Shown here: positions 1 through 6,613 of the stretch, piece by piece | Layout: each line of letters starts with the position of its first letter | Numbering within the stretch: position 1 is the stretch's first letter | Assembly (NCBI GenBank): GCA_013362835.1 | Contig: JABFVJ010000143.1 | Span: 1-19,536, forward strand | DNA: 19,536 bases | Direction of reading: 5' to 3' | From: Nonomuraea sp. | GTDB lineage: Bacteria > Actinomycetota > Actinomycetes > Streptosporangiales > Streptosporangiaceae | The notes under the pieces: generated by a model | Told to the model about the DNA's origin: nothing | The model's database searches: none | Seen by the model: the letters and a program-made list of their open reading frames with translations, nothing else | Position numbers and translations under genes: made by a program

Positions 1-12
1 GGAGGGATGACC

Positions 13-570
13 GTGGAGATCAGGCGGGCGGACGACTTCGACGCCGTGGGCGCGGCGCTGGCCAGGGCGTTCCACGACGACCCCGTGATCGAGTGGCTGC
101 TGCCCGGCGGGAAGGGCGCGGCGGCGATGTTCGCCACGCTCGCCCGGCACTCCCATGCCATCGCCGAGACGGCGCTCGACAGGGGCGGCGCCGTGGCGGG
201 GGTGGCGCTGTGGGACCCGCCGGGACACCGGCCGGACGAGGAGTCCGCCCTTCCTGGCCTGCTCAGCGCCATGGGCGACCGGGTGCACCAGGGCATGCTG
301 CTGGAGGAGGAGTTCGCCAGGCACAAGCCGGACCTGCCGCACTGGTACCTGGCCCAGCTCGGCACCGTGCCCGAGCTCCAGGGCACCGGCGTGGGCGGCG
401 CGCTGACGCGGGCGGGCCTGGAAAGGTGCGAGGGGCTGCCCGTCTACCTGGAGAGCAGCAAGGAGTCCAACGTGCCCTTCTACGAGAAGTTCGGGTTCGT
501 GGTCACCGAACGCTTCACGCTGCCCGGCGGCCCGCCGCTCTGGGGGATGCTGCGACCGCCCCAACGCTAG
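13..570 (+). CDS. GNAT-family N-acetyltransferase, puromycin-acetyltransferase-like
   Basis: Predicted cytoplasmic acetyl-CoA-dependent N-acetyltransferase. Counting from the ATG at 7, the acetyl-CoA-binding motif A (LGTVPELQGTGVGGAL, residues 118-133, with the Q-x-x-G-x-G loop) is followed by motif B (YLESSKESNVPFYEKFGF, residues 147-164). Both resemble puromycin N-acetyltransferase and related actinobacterial enzymes. The N-terminal part (RRADDFDAVGAALARAFHDDP) is also typical. The length of about 186 residues is normal for the family. GGAGG at 1-5 lies only 1 nt before the ATG at 7 but 7 nt before an in-frame GTG at 13, so I prefer the GTG. The substrate cannot be deduced: antibiotic modification or self-resistance is possible, but small-metabolite acetylation is equally open. 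The gene is followed after 32 nt by the aldehyde dehydrogenase, which appears to have its own promoter. Confidence 0.85.
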   Translation: MEIRRADDFDAVGAALARAFHDDPVIEWLLPGGKGAAAMFATLARHSHAIAETALDRGGAVAGVALWDPPGHRPDEESALPGLLSAMGDRVHQGMLLEEEFARHKPDLPHWYLAQLGTVPELQGTGVGGALTRAGLERCEGLPVYLESSKESNVPFYEKFGFVVTERFTLPGGPPLWGMLRPPQR

Positions 571-585
571 TAAGCGACGGCTTAC
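570..585. promoter_or_regulatory. Inverted repeat (candidate operator) in the aldehyde dehydrogenase promoter
   Basis: GTAAGC (570-575) and GCTTAC (580-585) are perfect complements separated by four bases. If transcription of the downstream gene starts at its ATG (603), the site spans about -33 to -18, so a bound protein would block RNA polymerase. The TetR-family gene at 2139 is the nearest candidate regulator, but that link is inference. The repeat overlaps the last base of the upstream stop codon. The stem is too short for a convincing terminator. Confidence 0.35.
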
Positions 586-590
586 CGGTT

Positions 591-602
591 TATCGTGACG
601 CC
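591..602 (+). promoter_or_regulatory. Candidate leaderless promoter (-10 TATCGT) of the aldehyde dehydrogenase gene
   Basis: TATCGT at 591-596 fits the actinobacterial TANNNT -10 pattern and ends 6 nt before the ATG at 603, the usual geometry when the mRNA starts at the start codon. There is no Shine-Dalgarno sequence before this ATG (GTGACGCC precedes it). No good -35 hexamer is visible. It is a pattern match, not a mapped start. Confidence 0.4.
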
Positions 603-2075
603 ATGACCACGCTGACGTTCGACTCACTGAACCCGGCTACCGGCGAGGTCGTCGGCAGTCACCCCAAGCACGACGCCGAGGCCGTCCACGAGGCCGTGGC
701 CCGCGCCGAGCAGGCCGCGGCCTGGTGGGCCGGGCTCGGCCCCGACGGGCGCAGAAAGCGCCTGCTCGACTACAAGGCGGTGCTCACCGGGCATCTGCGG
801 GAGCTCGCCGCCCTCGTGCACGAGGAGACGGGCAAGCCCGTCGGCGACGCCACGCTGGAGATCGTGCTCGCCATCACGCACATCGACTGGGCGGCGCGCA
901 ACGCCGCCAAGGTCCTGGGCCGCCGCCGCGTACGGGCCGACGCGATGGGGCTCAACCTGGCCGCCACGCTCGAATACCTGCCGCTCGGCGTGGTCGGCGT
1001 GATCGGCCCCTGGAACTATCCCGTCTTCACCCCGATGGGCTCCATCGCGTACGCGCTCGCCGCCGGCAACGCGGTCGTGTTCAAGCCCAGCGAGCTCACC
1101 CCCGGCGTGGGCGTGCGGCTGGCGGAGCTGTTCGCCGAGTCGGTGCCCGAGCAGCCGGTGCTGCAGACGGTGACCGGGCTCGGCGAGACGGGCGCGGCCC
1201 TCGCCGCCGACCCCAGGGTCAAGAAGATCGCCTTCACCGGCTCCACGGCCACCGCCAAGCGGGTCATGGCGGCCTGCGCCGAGAACCTCACGCCCATCGT
1301 GGCCGAGTGCGGCGGCAAGGACGCGTTCATCGTCGACGCCGACGCCGACCTCGCCGCCGCGGCCGACGCGTGCCTGTGGGGCGCGCTGTCCAACGCCGGG
1401 CAGACGTGCGTGGGCGTCGAGCGGGTCTACGTGGTGGACGCCGTGTACGAGCCGTTCATGCGGGAGCTGTCGGAGCGGGCCGCCCGGGTCAAGGCGGGCA
1501 CGGACTACGGCCCGATCACCATGCCCGCCCAGATCGACATCATCAAGCGGCACATCGACGACGCCACCAAGTCCGGAAAAGTCGTGACCGGCGGCCCCGA
1601 TTCCGTACGGGCGCCGTTCGTCGATCCGGTGATCGTGGAGGACGTGCCCGAGGACTCGCCGGCCGTGCGGGAGGAGACGTTCGGGCCGACGATCACCGTC
1701 CGGCGTACCCGTGACGCGCACGAGGCCCTGGAGCTGGCCAACGCGTCGGCGTACGGGCTGGCGGGCACGATCTTCTCGCGGAACGCGCGCCGGGCGACGG
1801 AGCTGGCGCGGCTGATGCGTACCGGGATGACAGCGATCAACTCGGTCATCTCCTTCGCCGGGGTGCCCGCGCTGCCGTTCGGCGGGGTCGGCGACTCGGG
1901 GTTCGGGCGCATCCACGGAGCCGACGGGCTACGCGAGTTCACCAGGCCGAAGGCGGTCTCCCGCCAGCGCTTCGCGCTGCCCGGCATGAACCTGACCTCG
2001 TTCACCAGGGGGCCCGAAGAGCTTGAGCGGCTGATCAGGCTTGTCACGTTCTTGCACGGGCGACGTAAAAGATAA
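603..2075 (+). CDS. NAD(P)-dependent aldehyde dehydrogenase (succinate-semialdehyde dehydrogenase-like)
   Basis: Soluble aldehyde dehydrogenase of 490 residues, a standard length, predicted to oxidise an aldehyde to the carboxylate with NAD(P)+. Visible landmarks: GPWNYP with the oxyanion Asn138; cofactor-loop FTGSTATAKR (211-220); general-base Glu235 in AECGGKDAF; catalytic Cys269 in SNAGQTCVGVE; EETFGPTITV; and the C-terminal PFGGVGDSGFGRIHG segment. The family usually has ELGGK where this protein has ECGGK. The ATG at 603 begins the conserved N-terminus (MTTLTFDSLNPATGEVVG). The reading frame is open further upstream only as a shadow of the acetyltransferase gene. The overall look is closest to actinobacterial succinic-semialdehyde dehydrogenase-type enzymes, but the substrate is not provable. 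A TetR gene follows 63 nt downstream. Confidence 0.9.
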   Translation: MTTLTFDSLNPATGEVVGSHPKHDAEAVHEAVARAEQAAAWWAGLGPDGRRKRLLDYKAVLTGHLRELAALVHEETGKPVGDATLEIVLAITHIDWAARNAAKVLGRRRVRADAMGLNLAATLEYLPLGVVGVIGPWNYPVFTPMGSIAYALAAGNAVVFKPSELTPGVGVRLAELFAESVPEQPVLQTVTGLGETGAALAADPRVKKIAFTGSTATAKRVMAACAENLTPIVAECGGKDAFIVDADADLAAAADACLWGALSNAGQTCVGVERVYVVDAVYEPFMRELSERAARVKAGTDYGPITMPAQIDIIKRHIDDATKSGKVVTGGPDSVRAPFVDPVIVEDVPEDSPAVREETFGPTITVRRTRDAHEALELANASAYGLAGTIFSRNARRATELARLMRTGMTAINSVISFAGVPALPFGGVGDSGFGRIHGADGLREFTRPKAVSRQRFALPGMNLTSFTRGPEELERLIRLVTFLHGRRKR

Positions 2076-2138
2076 TCACCCCGCTCTTTCCCAAATGCGA
2101 TCATCCGTCCATAATTGTGTGCTCTGGGGGCCACGATC

Positions 2139-2762
2139 ATGTTGGACGGGTGGAATGTGAACCGGTCTTACCGGGGAATGTCGGCAGAGCAAAGGCTGGC
2201 GGACAGACGCGAGCGGCTGATGACAGCCGCCTACACGCTATACGCGAAACCGGGTTTCGCGGCGACGACCATCGAAAGATTGTGCTCGGAGGCGAGGATC
2301 TCCAACCGCGCCTTCTACGAATGTTTCGGCGGCCGCGAGGAACTGCTTCAGGCGCTGCACGAGCGGTGCGTGGAGGAAAGCCTCGCGGTCGTGGCCAAAG
2401 CGTTACAGGAGGCGCCGGGCACGCTTGACGGACGGGTCAAGGCGGGGATTCGCGCCTATATCGAGTTCGCCACCGCCGACTGGCGGAGGGCCCGCATCAT
2501 GCACCTTGAGGTGCGCAGGTCCGGCGATGTGCTGACGCTCTCGCGCCAGCGGGCGGTCGACGCCTTCGCCCGGCTCGTGGAGGAGGCCTCCGCCGATTTC
2601 CCGCAGTCACCGTCGTTGAATCGGCGACTGGTGGCACTTGGAGTAATTGGCGCGCTACAAGAGCTCCTCATCGAATGGCTGCTCGCCGAGGAGCAACCGG
2701 GCATCGACGAACTCGTGGAGGTCGCGATGCACATCTTCATCCGCAGTCTCGGTGGGTCGTGA
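2139..2762 (+). CDS. TetR/AcrR-family transcriptional regulator
   Basis: One-component repressor of 207 residues. The N-terminal DNA-binding domain has the TetR pattern: a first helix (QRLADRRERLMTAAYTLYAKPG), then the helix-turn-helix FAATTIERLCSEARISNRAF (40-59) followed by YECFGGREELLQAL. The remaining ~135 residues form the variable all-helical ligand domain. The ATG at 2139 is chosen because GGGGG (2126-2130) lies 8 nt upstream. Alternatives are TTG 2115 (no ribosome site), GTG 2157 and ATG 2178, the last of which would trim the protein to the core domain. A weak -10-like CATAAT lies at 2110-2115. The ligand is unknown. The regulator may control itself and the adjacent aldehyde dehydrogenase, but the GTAAGC-N4-GCTTAC repeat of the dehydrogenase promoter is not repeated before this gene. 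Confidence 0.88.
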   Translation: MLDGWNVNRSYRGMSAEQRLADRRERLMTAAYTLYAKPGFAATTIERLCSEARISNRAFYECFGGREELLQALHERCVEESLAVVAKALQEAPGTLDGRVKAGIRAYIEFATADWRRARIMHLEVRRSGDVLTLSRQRAVDAFARLVEEASADFPQSPSLNRRLVALGVIGALQELLIEWLLAEEQPGIDELVEVAMHIFIRSLGGS

Positions 2763-2893
2763 CCGGCCGATTACCGAGAGTGATCAGATCGCCGAATATT
2801 CACTTTCGCACTTGTATTACACGGGACCAGGGCTCTCGATAGCGGCCCAGCCGAAATCTACATTCGGTCTATATTCCCCGGGAGGAAAGGGAG

Positions 2894-2917
2894 CGGGCGC
2901 CGGCTGATCGGCGCCCG
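2894..2917. terminator. Hairpin terminator between convergent tetR and STAS genes
   Basis: A 9-bp GC-rich perfect stem (CGGGCGCCG / CGGCGCCCG) encloses a 6-nt loop GCTGAT. It lies 17 nt past the stop of the minus-strand STAS gene and about 130 nt past the tetR stop. No U-tract follows on either strand, as is common in high-GC actinobacteria. The rest of the 2763-2933 gap is unusually AT-rich, with GAATATTC, a short CCGAA-N7-TTCGG repeat and TATATT at 2870-2875, but no start codon follows them. Confidence 0.6.
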
Positions 2918-2933
2918 GCCCCGATATGTGACC

Positions 2934-3251
2934 TCAGGCCACCGCGGCCGCGGGAACCTCGACGTGCAGCACCCGATTCAGCCGGGTCACCGCCAGGATC
3001 CGCATGATCCGCGGGGGCACCCCCCGGAGAACGAGGCGGCGTTGCACGCTGATCGCGCGCCGATGCGCCCCGACCAGCACCCCGAGACCGGTGGCGTCGA
3101 TCATCTCCAGCCTGGAGAGGTCGAGGATGAGGTCGCCCTCACCGGCGTCGAGCGCCTTGTGCAGCCGCTCGCGCACGCCGGCCGACGTGCCGGCGTCGAG
3201 CCGGGCGCCGATCCGCACCGTCTGGCCTCGTGGGTTGCGCCGGACGCGCAT
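2934..3251 (-). CDS. STAS-domain anti-anti-sigma factor antagonist
   Basis: Small cytoplasmic STAS protein of 105 residues, the usual size for SpoIIAA/RsbV-type antagonists. These bind an anti-sigma kinase and release a sigma factor when unphosphorylated. The fold is recognisable from VRIGARLDAGTSAGVRERL, LILDLSRLEMIDATGLGVLV (residues 41-60) and the C-terminal RRLVLRGVPPRIMRILAVT. At the phosphorylation loop the sequence is D52-A53-T54-G55. The position of SpoIIAA Ser58 is Ala, with a Thr next to it. The start is supported by GAGGAGG about 6 nt before the ATG. It lies 61 nt downstream of the histidine kinase on the same strand and may be cotranscribed. No sigma factor or anti-sigma kinase gene is present in the window, so its partner is elsewhere. 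Confidence 0.85.
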   Translation of the reverse strand: MRVRRNPRGQTVRIGARLDAGTSAGVRERLHKALDAGEGDLILDLSRLEMIDATGLGVLVGAHRRAISVQRRLVLRGVPPRIMRILAVTRLNRVLHVEVPAAAVA

Positions 3252-3312
3252 GCCACCTCCTCAATCACGCACGCAGCGTAGCCGCGGGCGTCGAAACCCC
3301 CGCACTCCTCCC

Positions 3313-4482
3313 CTACCCACCTATCGGGAGTGACACGACCGCGTTCAGCAGGAACAGCCCGTCGCCGGTCGGGCGGGCGCTCATCTTCCCGCCCACCGAG
3401 CCCAGCCGCTCCCGCATGCCGGTCAGCCCGCTGCCCAGGTCGTCGGCCTGCCCACGCCCGACGCCGTCGTTGCGTACCGCGAGTTCCGCCTCCTCGTCGG
3501 TGAAGCGCAGGGTGATCTCGCAGAAGGTCGCGGCGCTGTGTTTGAGCACGTTCGTGACGGCCTCACGCACCGCGTAGGCGAACACCGGCGCCACGCCCGC
3601 GGGCAGCTCCCGGTGCGGCAGGCGCACCTCGCAGCGGACCCCTGCCGCTTCGAGCACTCCCTTCACGCTATTCAGCTCGGCGGTCAAGTCAAGTTCGCGG
3701 TAGCCGCGTACGGCCTGGCGCAGCTCACGCAGGGCCTTCCTGGTCAGCGTGTTCACCTCGGCCATCTCGGCCTTGGCCGCCGGGCCGTCGGCGTCGGCCA
3801 GGCGTACGGCGAGCTGGGTCTTGACGGCGATGGCGGAGAGCTGGTGTCCGACCAGGTCGTGCAGGTCCCTGGCGAAGCGCAGCCGCTCCTCGGCCAGCGC
3901 CAGCCGCGTGTGCGCGTCGCGCCCGTCATGGGCCTGTACGGCGAGCGACCAGATCCACGCCCACATCCTGTTGGTGCACGGCAGCGCCACGGCCCAGATG
4001 ACGTCGAGCACGACCACGATGACCACGGAGAAGAGGAAGGAGTCACCGCTGCCGGCGAGCAGCCCGGTGCCGCCCAGCAGGCCGAGCACGCCGAGGCCCG
4101 TACAGGCAGCGCAGGTCGCCGCGCCCAGCGCCAGCGCCCGGCGGGCGGGCAGCCCGATCACCGCCACGGACATCCAGACCATGGGGACGAATCCCCACCC
4201 GAACGGGTCGGCACCGCCTGCCGAGGCCGAGACGAACGCCAGAACGCCGGCCCACACGACCTCTCTCGTGGGGTACCGGCGCTCCATGACCGAGGCGACG
4301 ACGCGTACGTAGAGCCAGGTGAAACCGAGCGCGGCGACCGTCGCGGGCACGACGCGGAGCCAGGAGAGCGTCCCCGAGCCGACGCTGAACCCCGTCGACA
4401 TGATCAGGAAGATCCACATGACCACGAGCGTCGAGTTCAGCATCCGGCGAGCCAGGCGGCGCGCCCGCTTGATCGCGTCCAT
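3313..4482 (-). CDS. Sensor histidine kinase, DesK/NarL (HisKA_3) type, without adjacent response regulator
   Basis: Membrane sensor kinase of 389 residues. About five or six hydrophobic helices fill residues 17-170 with no large extracytoplasmic domain, so signals are probably sensed in the membrane. The dimerisation/phosphoacceptor motif is FARDLHDLVGHQLSAIAV with His208. The catalytic domain shows N-box REAVTNVLKHS (Asn311), RNDGVG (338-343) and GSGLTGMRERLGSVGG (350-365). Its ATG follows the permease stop codon directly (TAG then ATG), so translation is probably coupled and it belongs to the ABC exporter operon. Homologous loci normally add a NarL/FixJ-type response regulator straight after the kinase; here only the STAS gene follows. 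The kinase may sense a compound or membrane state handled by the exporter; that is inference. Confidence 0.92.
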   Translation of the reverse strand: MDAIKRARRLARRMLNSTLVVMWIFLIMSTGFSVGSGTLSWLRVVPATVAALGFTWLYVRVVASVMERRYPTREVVWAGVLAFVSASAGGADPFGWGFVPMVWMSVAVIGLPARRALALGAATCAACTGLGVLGLLGGTGLLAGSGDSFLFSVVIVVVLDVIWAVALPCTNRMWAWIWSLAVQAHDGRDAHTRLALAEERLRFARDLHDLVGHQLSAIAVKTQLAVRLADADGPAAKAEMAEVNTLTRKALRELRQAVRGYRELDLTAELNSVKGVLEAAGVRCEVRLPHRELPAGVAPVFAYAVREAVTNVLKHSAATFCEITLRFTDEEAELAVRNDGVGRGQADDLGSGLTGMRERLGSVGGKMSARPTGDGLFLLNAVVSLPIGG

Positions 4483-5592
4483 CTAGCCCGCGCGCAGCAC
4501 GTCGCCGAGCTTCAGCCTGGCGCCCGTCCGCAGCACGGCCCGCTCGTAGACCTTGGCGCCGAAGGACAGCACCGCCAGCACGGCCACCACCATGGCCGCC
4601 ATCGAGGCGCCCACCTGCCACAGCGGCACCTCGGCCGCGGCCATCCGCACCGGCATGATCATCGACGAGAACGGCGGGATGTACGACATCACCGTGGCCA
4701 GCGTGCCCGTGGGATCGTTGGTGGCGTAGAACGCCACGAAGTACGTGATCATGATGAGCATGGTCAGCGGCGTCATCACGCTGCTCACCTCCTCCTGGCG
4801 CGAGACCAGCGAGGCGAGCGCGGCCGCGAGCGTGGCGAAGAACGCGTAGCCGAGCACGAACCAGATCAGCACCGCGGCCACCAGCCCCGGCAGACCGGGC
4901 GGGAATTCGGCGGCGAACCCCGACACCGAGGCCGCGCCGAGTCCGACGACCAGGATGGTGAGCAGGTTGATCAGGCCGAGCGCGCCCAGACCGATGATCT
5001 TGCCGGCGAGCAGCTGCCAGGGCCGCACCGCCGCGAGCAGGATCTCCACGATCCTGCTGCCCTTCTCCTCCACGACGCCCATCGCCACCATCATGACCTG
5101 ACCCATGAGGAGCATGAACAGGACGATCACCAGCACCACGGCGATCCCGGTCCGCGCCTCCTGGTAACGCGTGTCCGCGCCCACGGAGACCATCTGCAGC
5201 GGCGGGATCGACACTCCGGCGGCGCCGAGGCGCAGCTCCCTGTTCGTGCTCTGCATCAGCACGCCGAGCTCGGAGTCGATCTCGCCGTCGGTGATCACCT
5301 TGTCGCCGTTGACCAGCACCGCGTCCACGTCGCCGTCGAGCACGGCCTTCTTGGCCGCGGCCTCGTCGGCGAACGTGCGCCACTCGAAGTCGATGGCCGG
5401 CGCGGCGGCCTTCAGCGGGAGCTGCTGGGAGTTGACCGTGCCCAGCGTGTAGGAGTCGTTCCCGCCCATCAGCTTGGGGGCGAAGGACACCGCGGCCACC
5501 AGCAGGGCGGTGACCAGCAGGCCGACGAGGAACGCCTTCGTCCGCACCTGCGTGACGATCTCGCGGCGGGCGACCAGCATCAGTCCGTTCAC
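4483..5592 (-). CDS. ABC-2-type exporter permease, NatB-like
   Basis: Integral membrane subunit of 369 residues forming an exporter with the ATPase encoded just before it. After a cytoplasmic start (NGLMLVARREIVTQVRTKAF) come TM1 (about 20-38), an extracytoplasmic domain of roughly 105 residues (42-147), and five hydrophobic segments between 150 and 345. The cytoplasmic VVEEKGSRIVEILLAAVRPW (173-192) is the coupling-type motif of NatB/YhaP permeases. The start is GTG 5592, which overlaps the ATPase stop in GTGA and has AAGGAGG 8 nt upstream; the in-frame ATG at 5580 is the alternative. Longer upstream extensions are only shadows of the ATPase gene. Substrate unknown: ions, lipophilic antibiotics or peptides have all been proposed for the family. 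Confidence 0.9.
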   Translation of the reverse strand: MNGLMLVARREIVTQVRTKAFLVGLLVTALLVAAVSFAPKLMGGNDSYTLGTVNSQQLPLKAAAPAIDFEWRTFADEAAAKKAVLDGDVDAVLVNGDKVITDGEIDSELGVLMQSTNRELRLGAAGVSIPPLQMVSVGADTRYQEARTGIAVVLVIVLFMLLMGQVMMVAMGVVEEKGSRIVEILLAAVRPWQLLAGKIIGLGALGLINLLTILVVGLGAASVSGFAAEFPPGLPGLVAAVLIWFVLGYAFFATLAAALASLVSRQEEVSSVMTPLTMLIMITYFVAFYATNDPTGTLATVMSYIPPFSSMIMPVRMAAAEVPLWQVGASMAAMVVAVLAVLSFGAKVYERAVLRTGARLKLGDVLRAG

Positions 5593-6485
5593 GCCACGGC
5601 CTCCTTGAAGATCTCGGTGAGGGTCGGCTGATCGGCGCCGAAGTGCTCGACCCGGCCGGCCTTGAGGGCGCGGCGCAGGATCTCCTGGTCGTCGCCCTCG
5701 GTCGTACGCAGGGTGTGCAGGTCGCCGTTGACGGTGACCTCGCCGGGCAGGCCGTCGGCCCAGCCGGGGGCCGGGTCTCGGACGACCACGCGCAGGGTGT
5801 GCCCCTCCGCGGCCCTCAGATCGGCCACCGTGCCCGTGGCGACCATCCGGCCGCCCGAGACGATGCCCACCGAGTCGCACAGCCGCTCGACGAGCTCCAG
5901 CTGGTGGCTGGAGAAGATCACCGGCACGCCGCTCCTGCAGCGTTCCTGGAGCGCCGTCGCCAGCGCGTCCACGGCGATGGGGTCGAGGCCGGAGAACGGC
6001 TCGTCCAGGACCAGCGCCTCGGGGTCGTGCACCAGCGCCACGGCGAGCTGCACGCGCTGCTGGTTGCCCAGCGACAGCGCCTGCACCGCGTCGCCCCTGC
6101 GCTCGGTCAGCCCCAGGCGCTCGATGAGGTCGTCGGACGCCTTCTTCGCCGCCGCCGCGTTCAGCCCGTGCAGCCGTCCGAAGTACTCGATCTGCTCGGC
6201 GACCCGCATCTTCTGGTACAGCCCGCGTTCCTCCGGCATGTAGCCGAAGCGGGTGCGGTCGTCGTACCCGAGCGGCCGGTCGCGCCAGCGCACCGACCCG
6301 GAATCGGCCTGGAGCACGCCCATGACGATTCGCATCGTCGTCGTCTTGCCGGCGCCGTTCGCGCCCACGAAGCCGAACATCTCGCCCGGCCGTACCGTGA
6401 AGCTGATCCCGTCCAGCGCGACCTTCCCGCCGGGCGCGTCCGGACCGCCCGCGAAGCGCTTGCGCAGTTCGCTGATCTCGAGCAT
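5589..6485 (-). CDS. ABC exporter ATP-binding protein, NatA-like
   Basis: Cytoplasmic ATPase of 298 residues. Walker A GANGAGKTT (41-49), Walker B LVLDEP with Asp161-Glu162, H-loop His194 (FSSHQLE) and D-loop SGLD are all intact. The signature is LSLGNQQ (138-144) rather than LSGGQ, and the Q-loop region reads GYMPEERGLY; both are hallmarks of the NatA subgroup. The C-terminal ~75 residues form a small accessory domain. The ATG at 6485 is preferred: GAGAGG lies 5 nt upstream and it begins the conserved MLEISELRKRF. An in-frame TTG at 6512 lacks a ribosome site. First gene of the operon ATPase-permease-kinase, with a 4-nt overlap to the permease. The promoter must lie in 6486-6613, shared with the divergent adenosyltransferase. 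Confidence 0.92.
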   Translation of the reverse strand: MLEISELRKRFAGGPDAPGGKVALDGISFTVRPGEMFGFVGANGAGKTTTMRIVMGVLQADSGSVRWRDRPLGYDDRTRFGYMPEERGLYQKMRVAEQIEYFGRLHGLNAAAAKKASDDLIERLGLTERRGDAVQALSLGNQQRVQLAVALVHDPEALVLDEPFSGLDPIAVDALATALQERCRSGVPVIFSSHQLELVERLCDSVGIVSGGRMVATGTVADLRAAEGHTLRVVVRDPAPGWADGLPGEVTVNGDLHTLRTTEGDDQEILRRALKAGRVEHFGADQPTLTEIFKEAVA

Positions 6486-6586
6486 CAGGTCCTCTCTCTC
6501 ATCATGGGTCAATTGTGGCTTTGGGGGCGTTCGCCCTGGTAGTCGCCGAAATCATGAGAGGGACATGGATGGCGCGTCCCTTCCGG

Positions 6587-6600
6587 ATGACATTTGTCAT
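6587..6600. promoter_or_regulatory. Inverted repeat ATGACA-TT-TGTCAT, candidate response-regulator operator
   Basis: Two perfect 6-bp arms separated by TT lie in the 128-bp divergent region between the ABC/kinase operon and the adenosyltransferase. Size and symmetry suit a dimeric NarL/FixJ-type regulator. It is about 100 bp upstream of the ATPase start codon, suitable for activation of that operon, and lies just before the TACGCT -10 candidate of the opposite gene, which it could repress. Which gene it controls is inference. Confidence 0.45.
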
Positions 6601-6613
6601 TACGCTGGGGACC
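6601..6613 (+). promoter_or_regulatory. Candidate -10 (TACGCT) for the corrinoid adenosyltransferase gene
   Basis: TACGCT (6601-6606) fits TANNNT and ends 7 nt before the ATG at 6614, consistent with a leaderless or near-leaderless transcript. A GGGG run (6607-6610) between them lies only 3 nt from the ATG, close for a ribosome site. No clear -35 is visible; the ATGACATTTGTCAT repeat fills the spacer position. Confidence 0.35.

Noticed and set aside
624..1916. Minus-strand open frame of 430 codons
   Set aside because: Antisense shadow of the aldehyde dehydrogenase; no recognisable domain or ribosome site.
2839..2907. TATATT plus GGGAGGAAAGG looking like a promoter and ribosome site on the plus strand
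   Set aside because: No start codon follows at a usable distance; the sequence runs straight into the terminator hairpin.
3538..5631. Very long plus-strand open frame (697 codons), His/Arg/Gln-rich
   Set aside because: It is antisense to the kinase and permease genes, whose motifs are unmistakable. Long antisense frames are normal in high-GC DNA, and its product is low-complexity without any domain.
6486..6512. TTG start extending the ABC ATPase upstream by 9 residues
   Set aside because: No ribosome site precedes the TTG, while the ATG at 6485 has GAGAGG upstream and begins the conserved domain.
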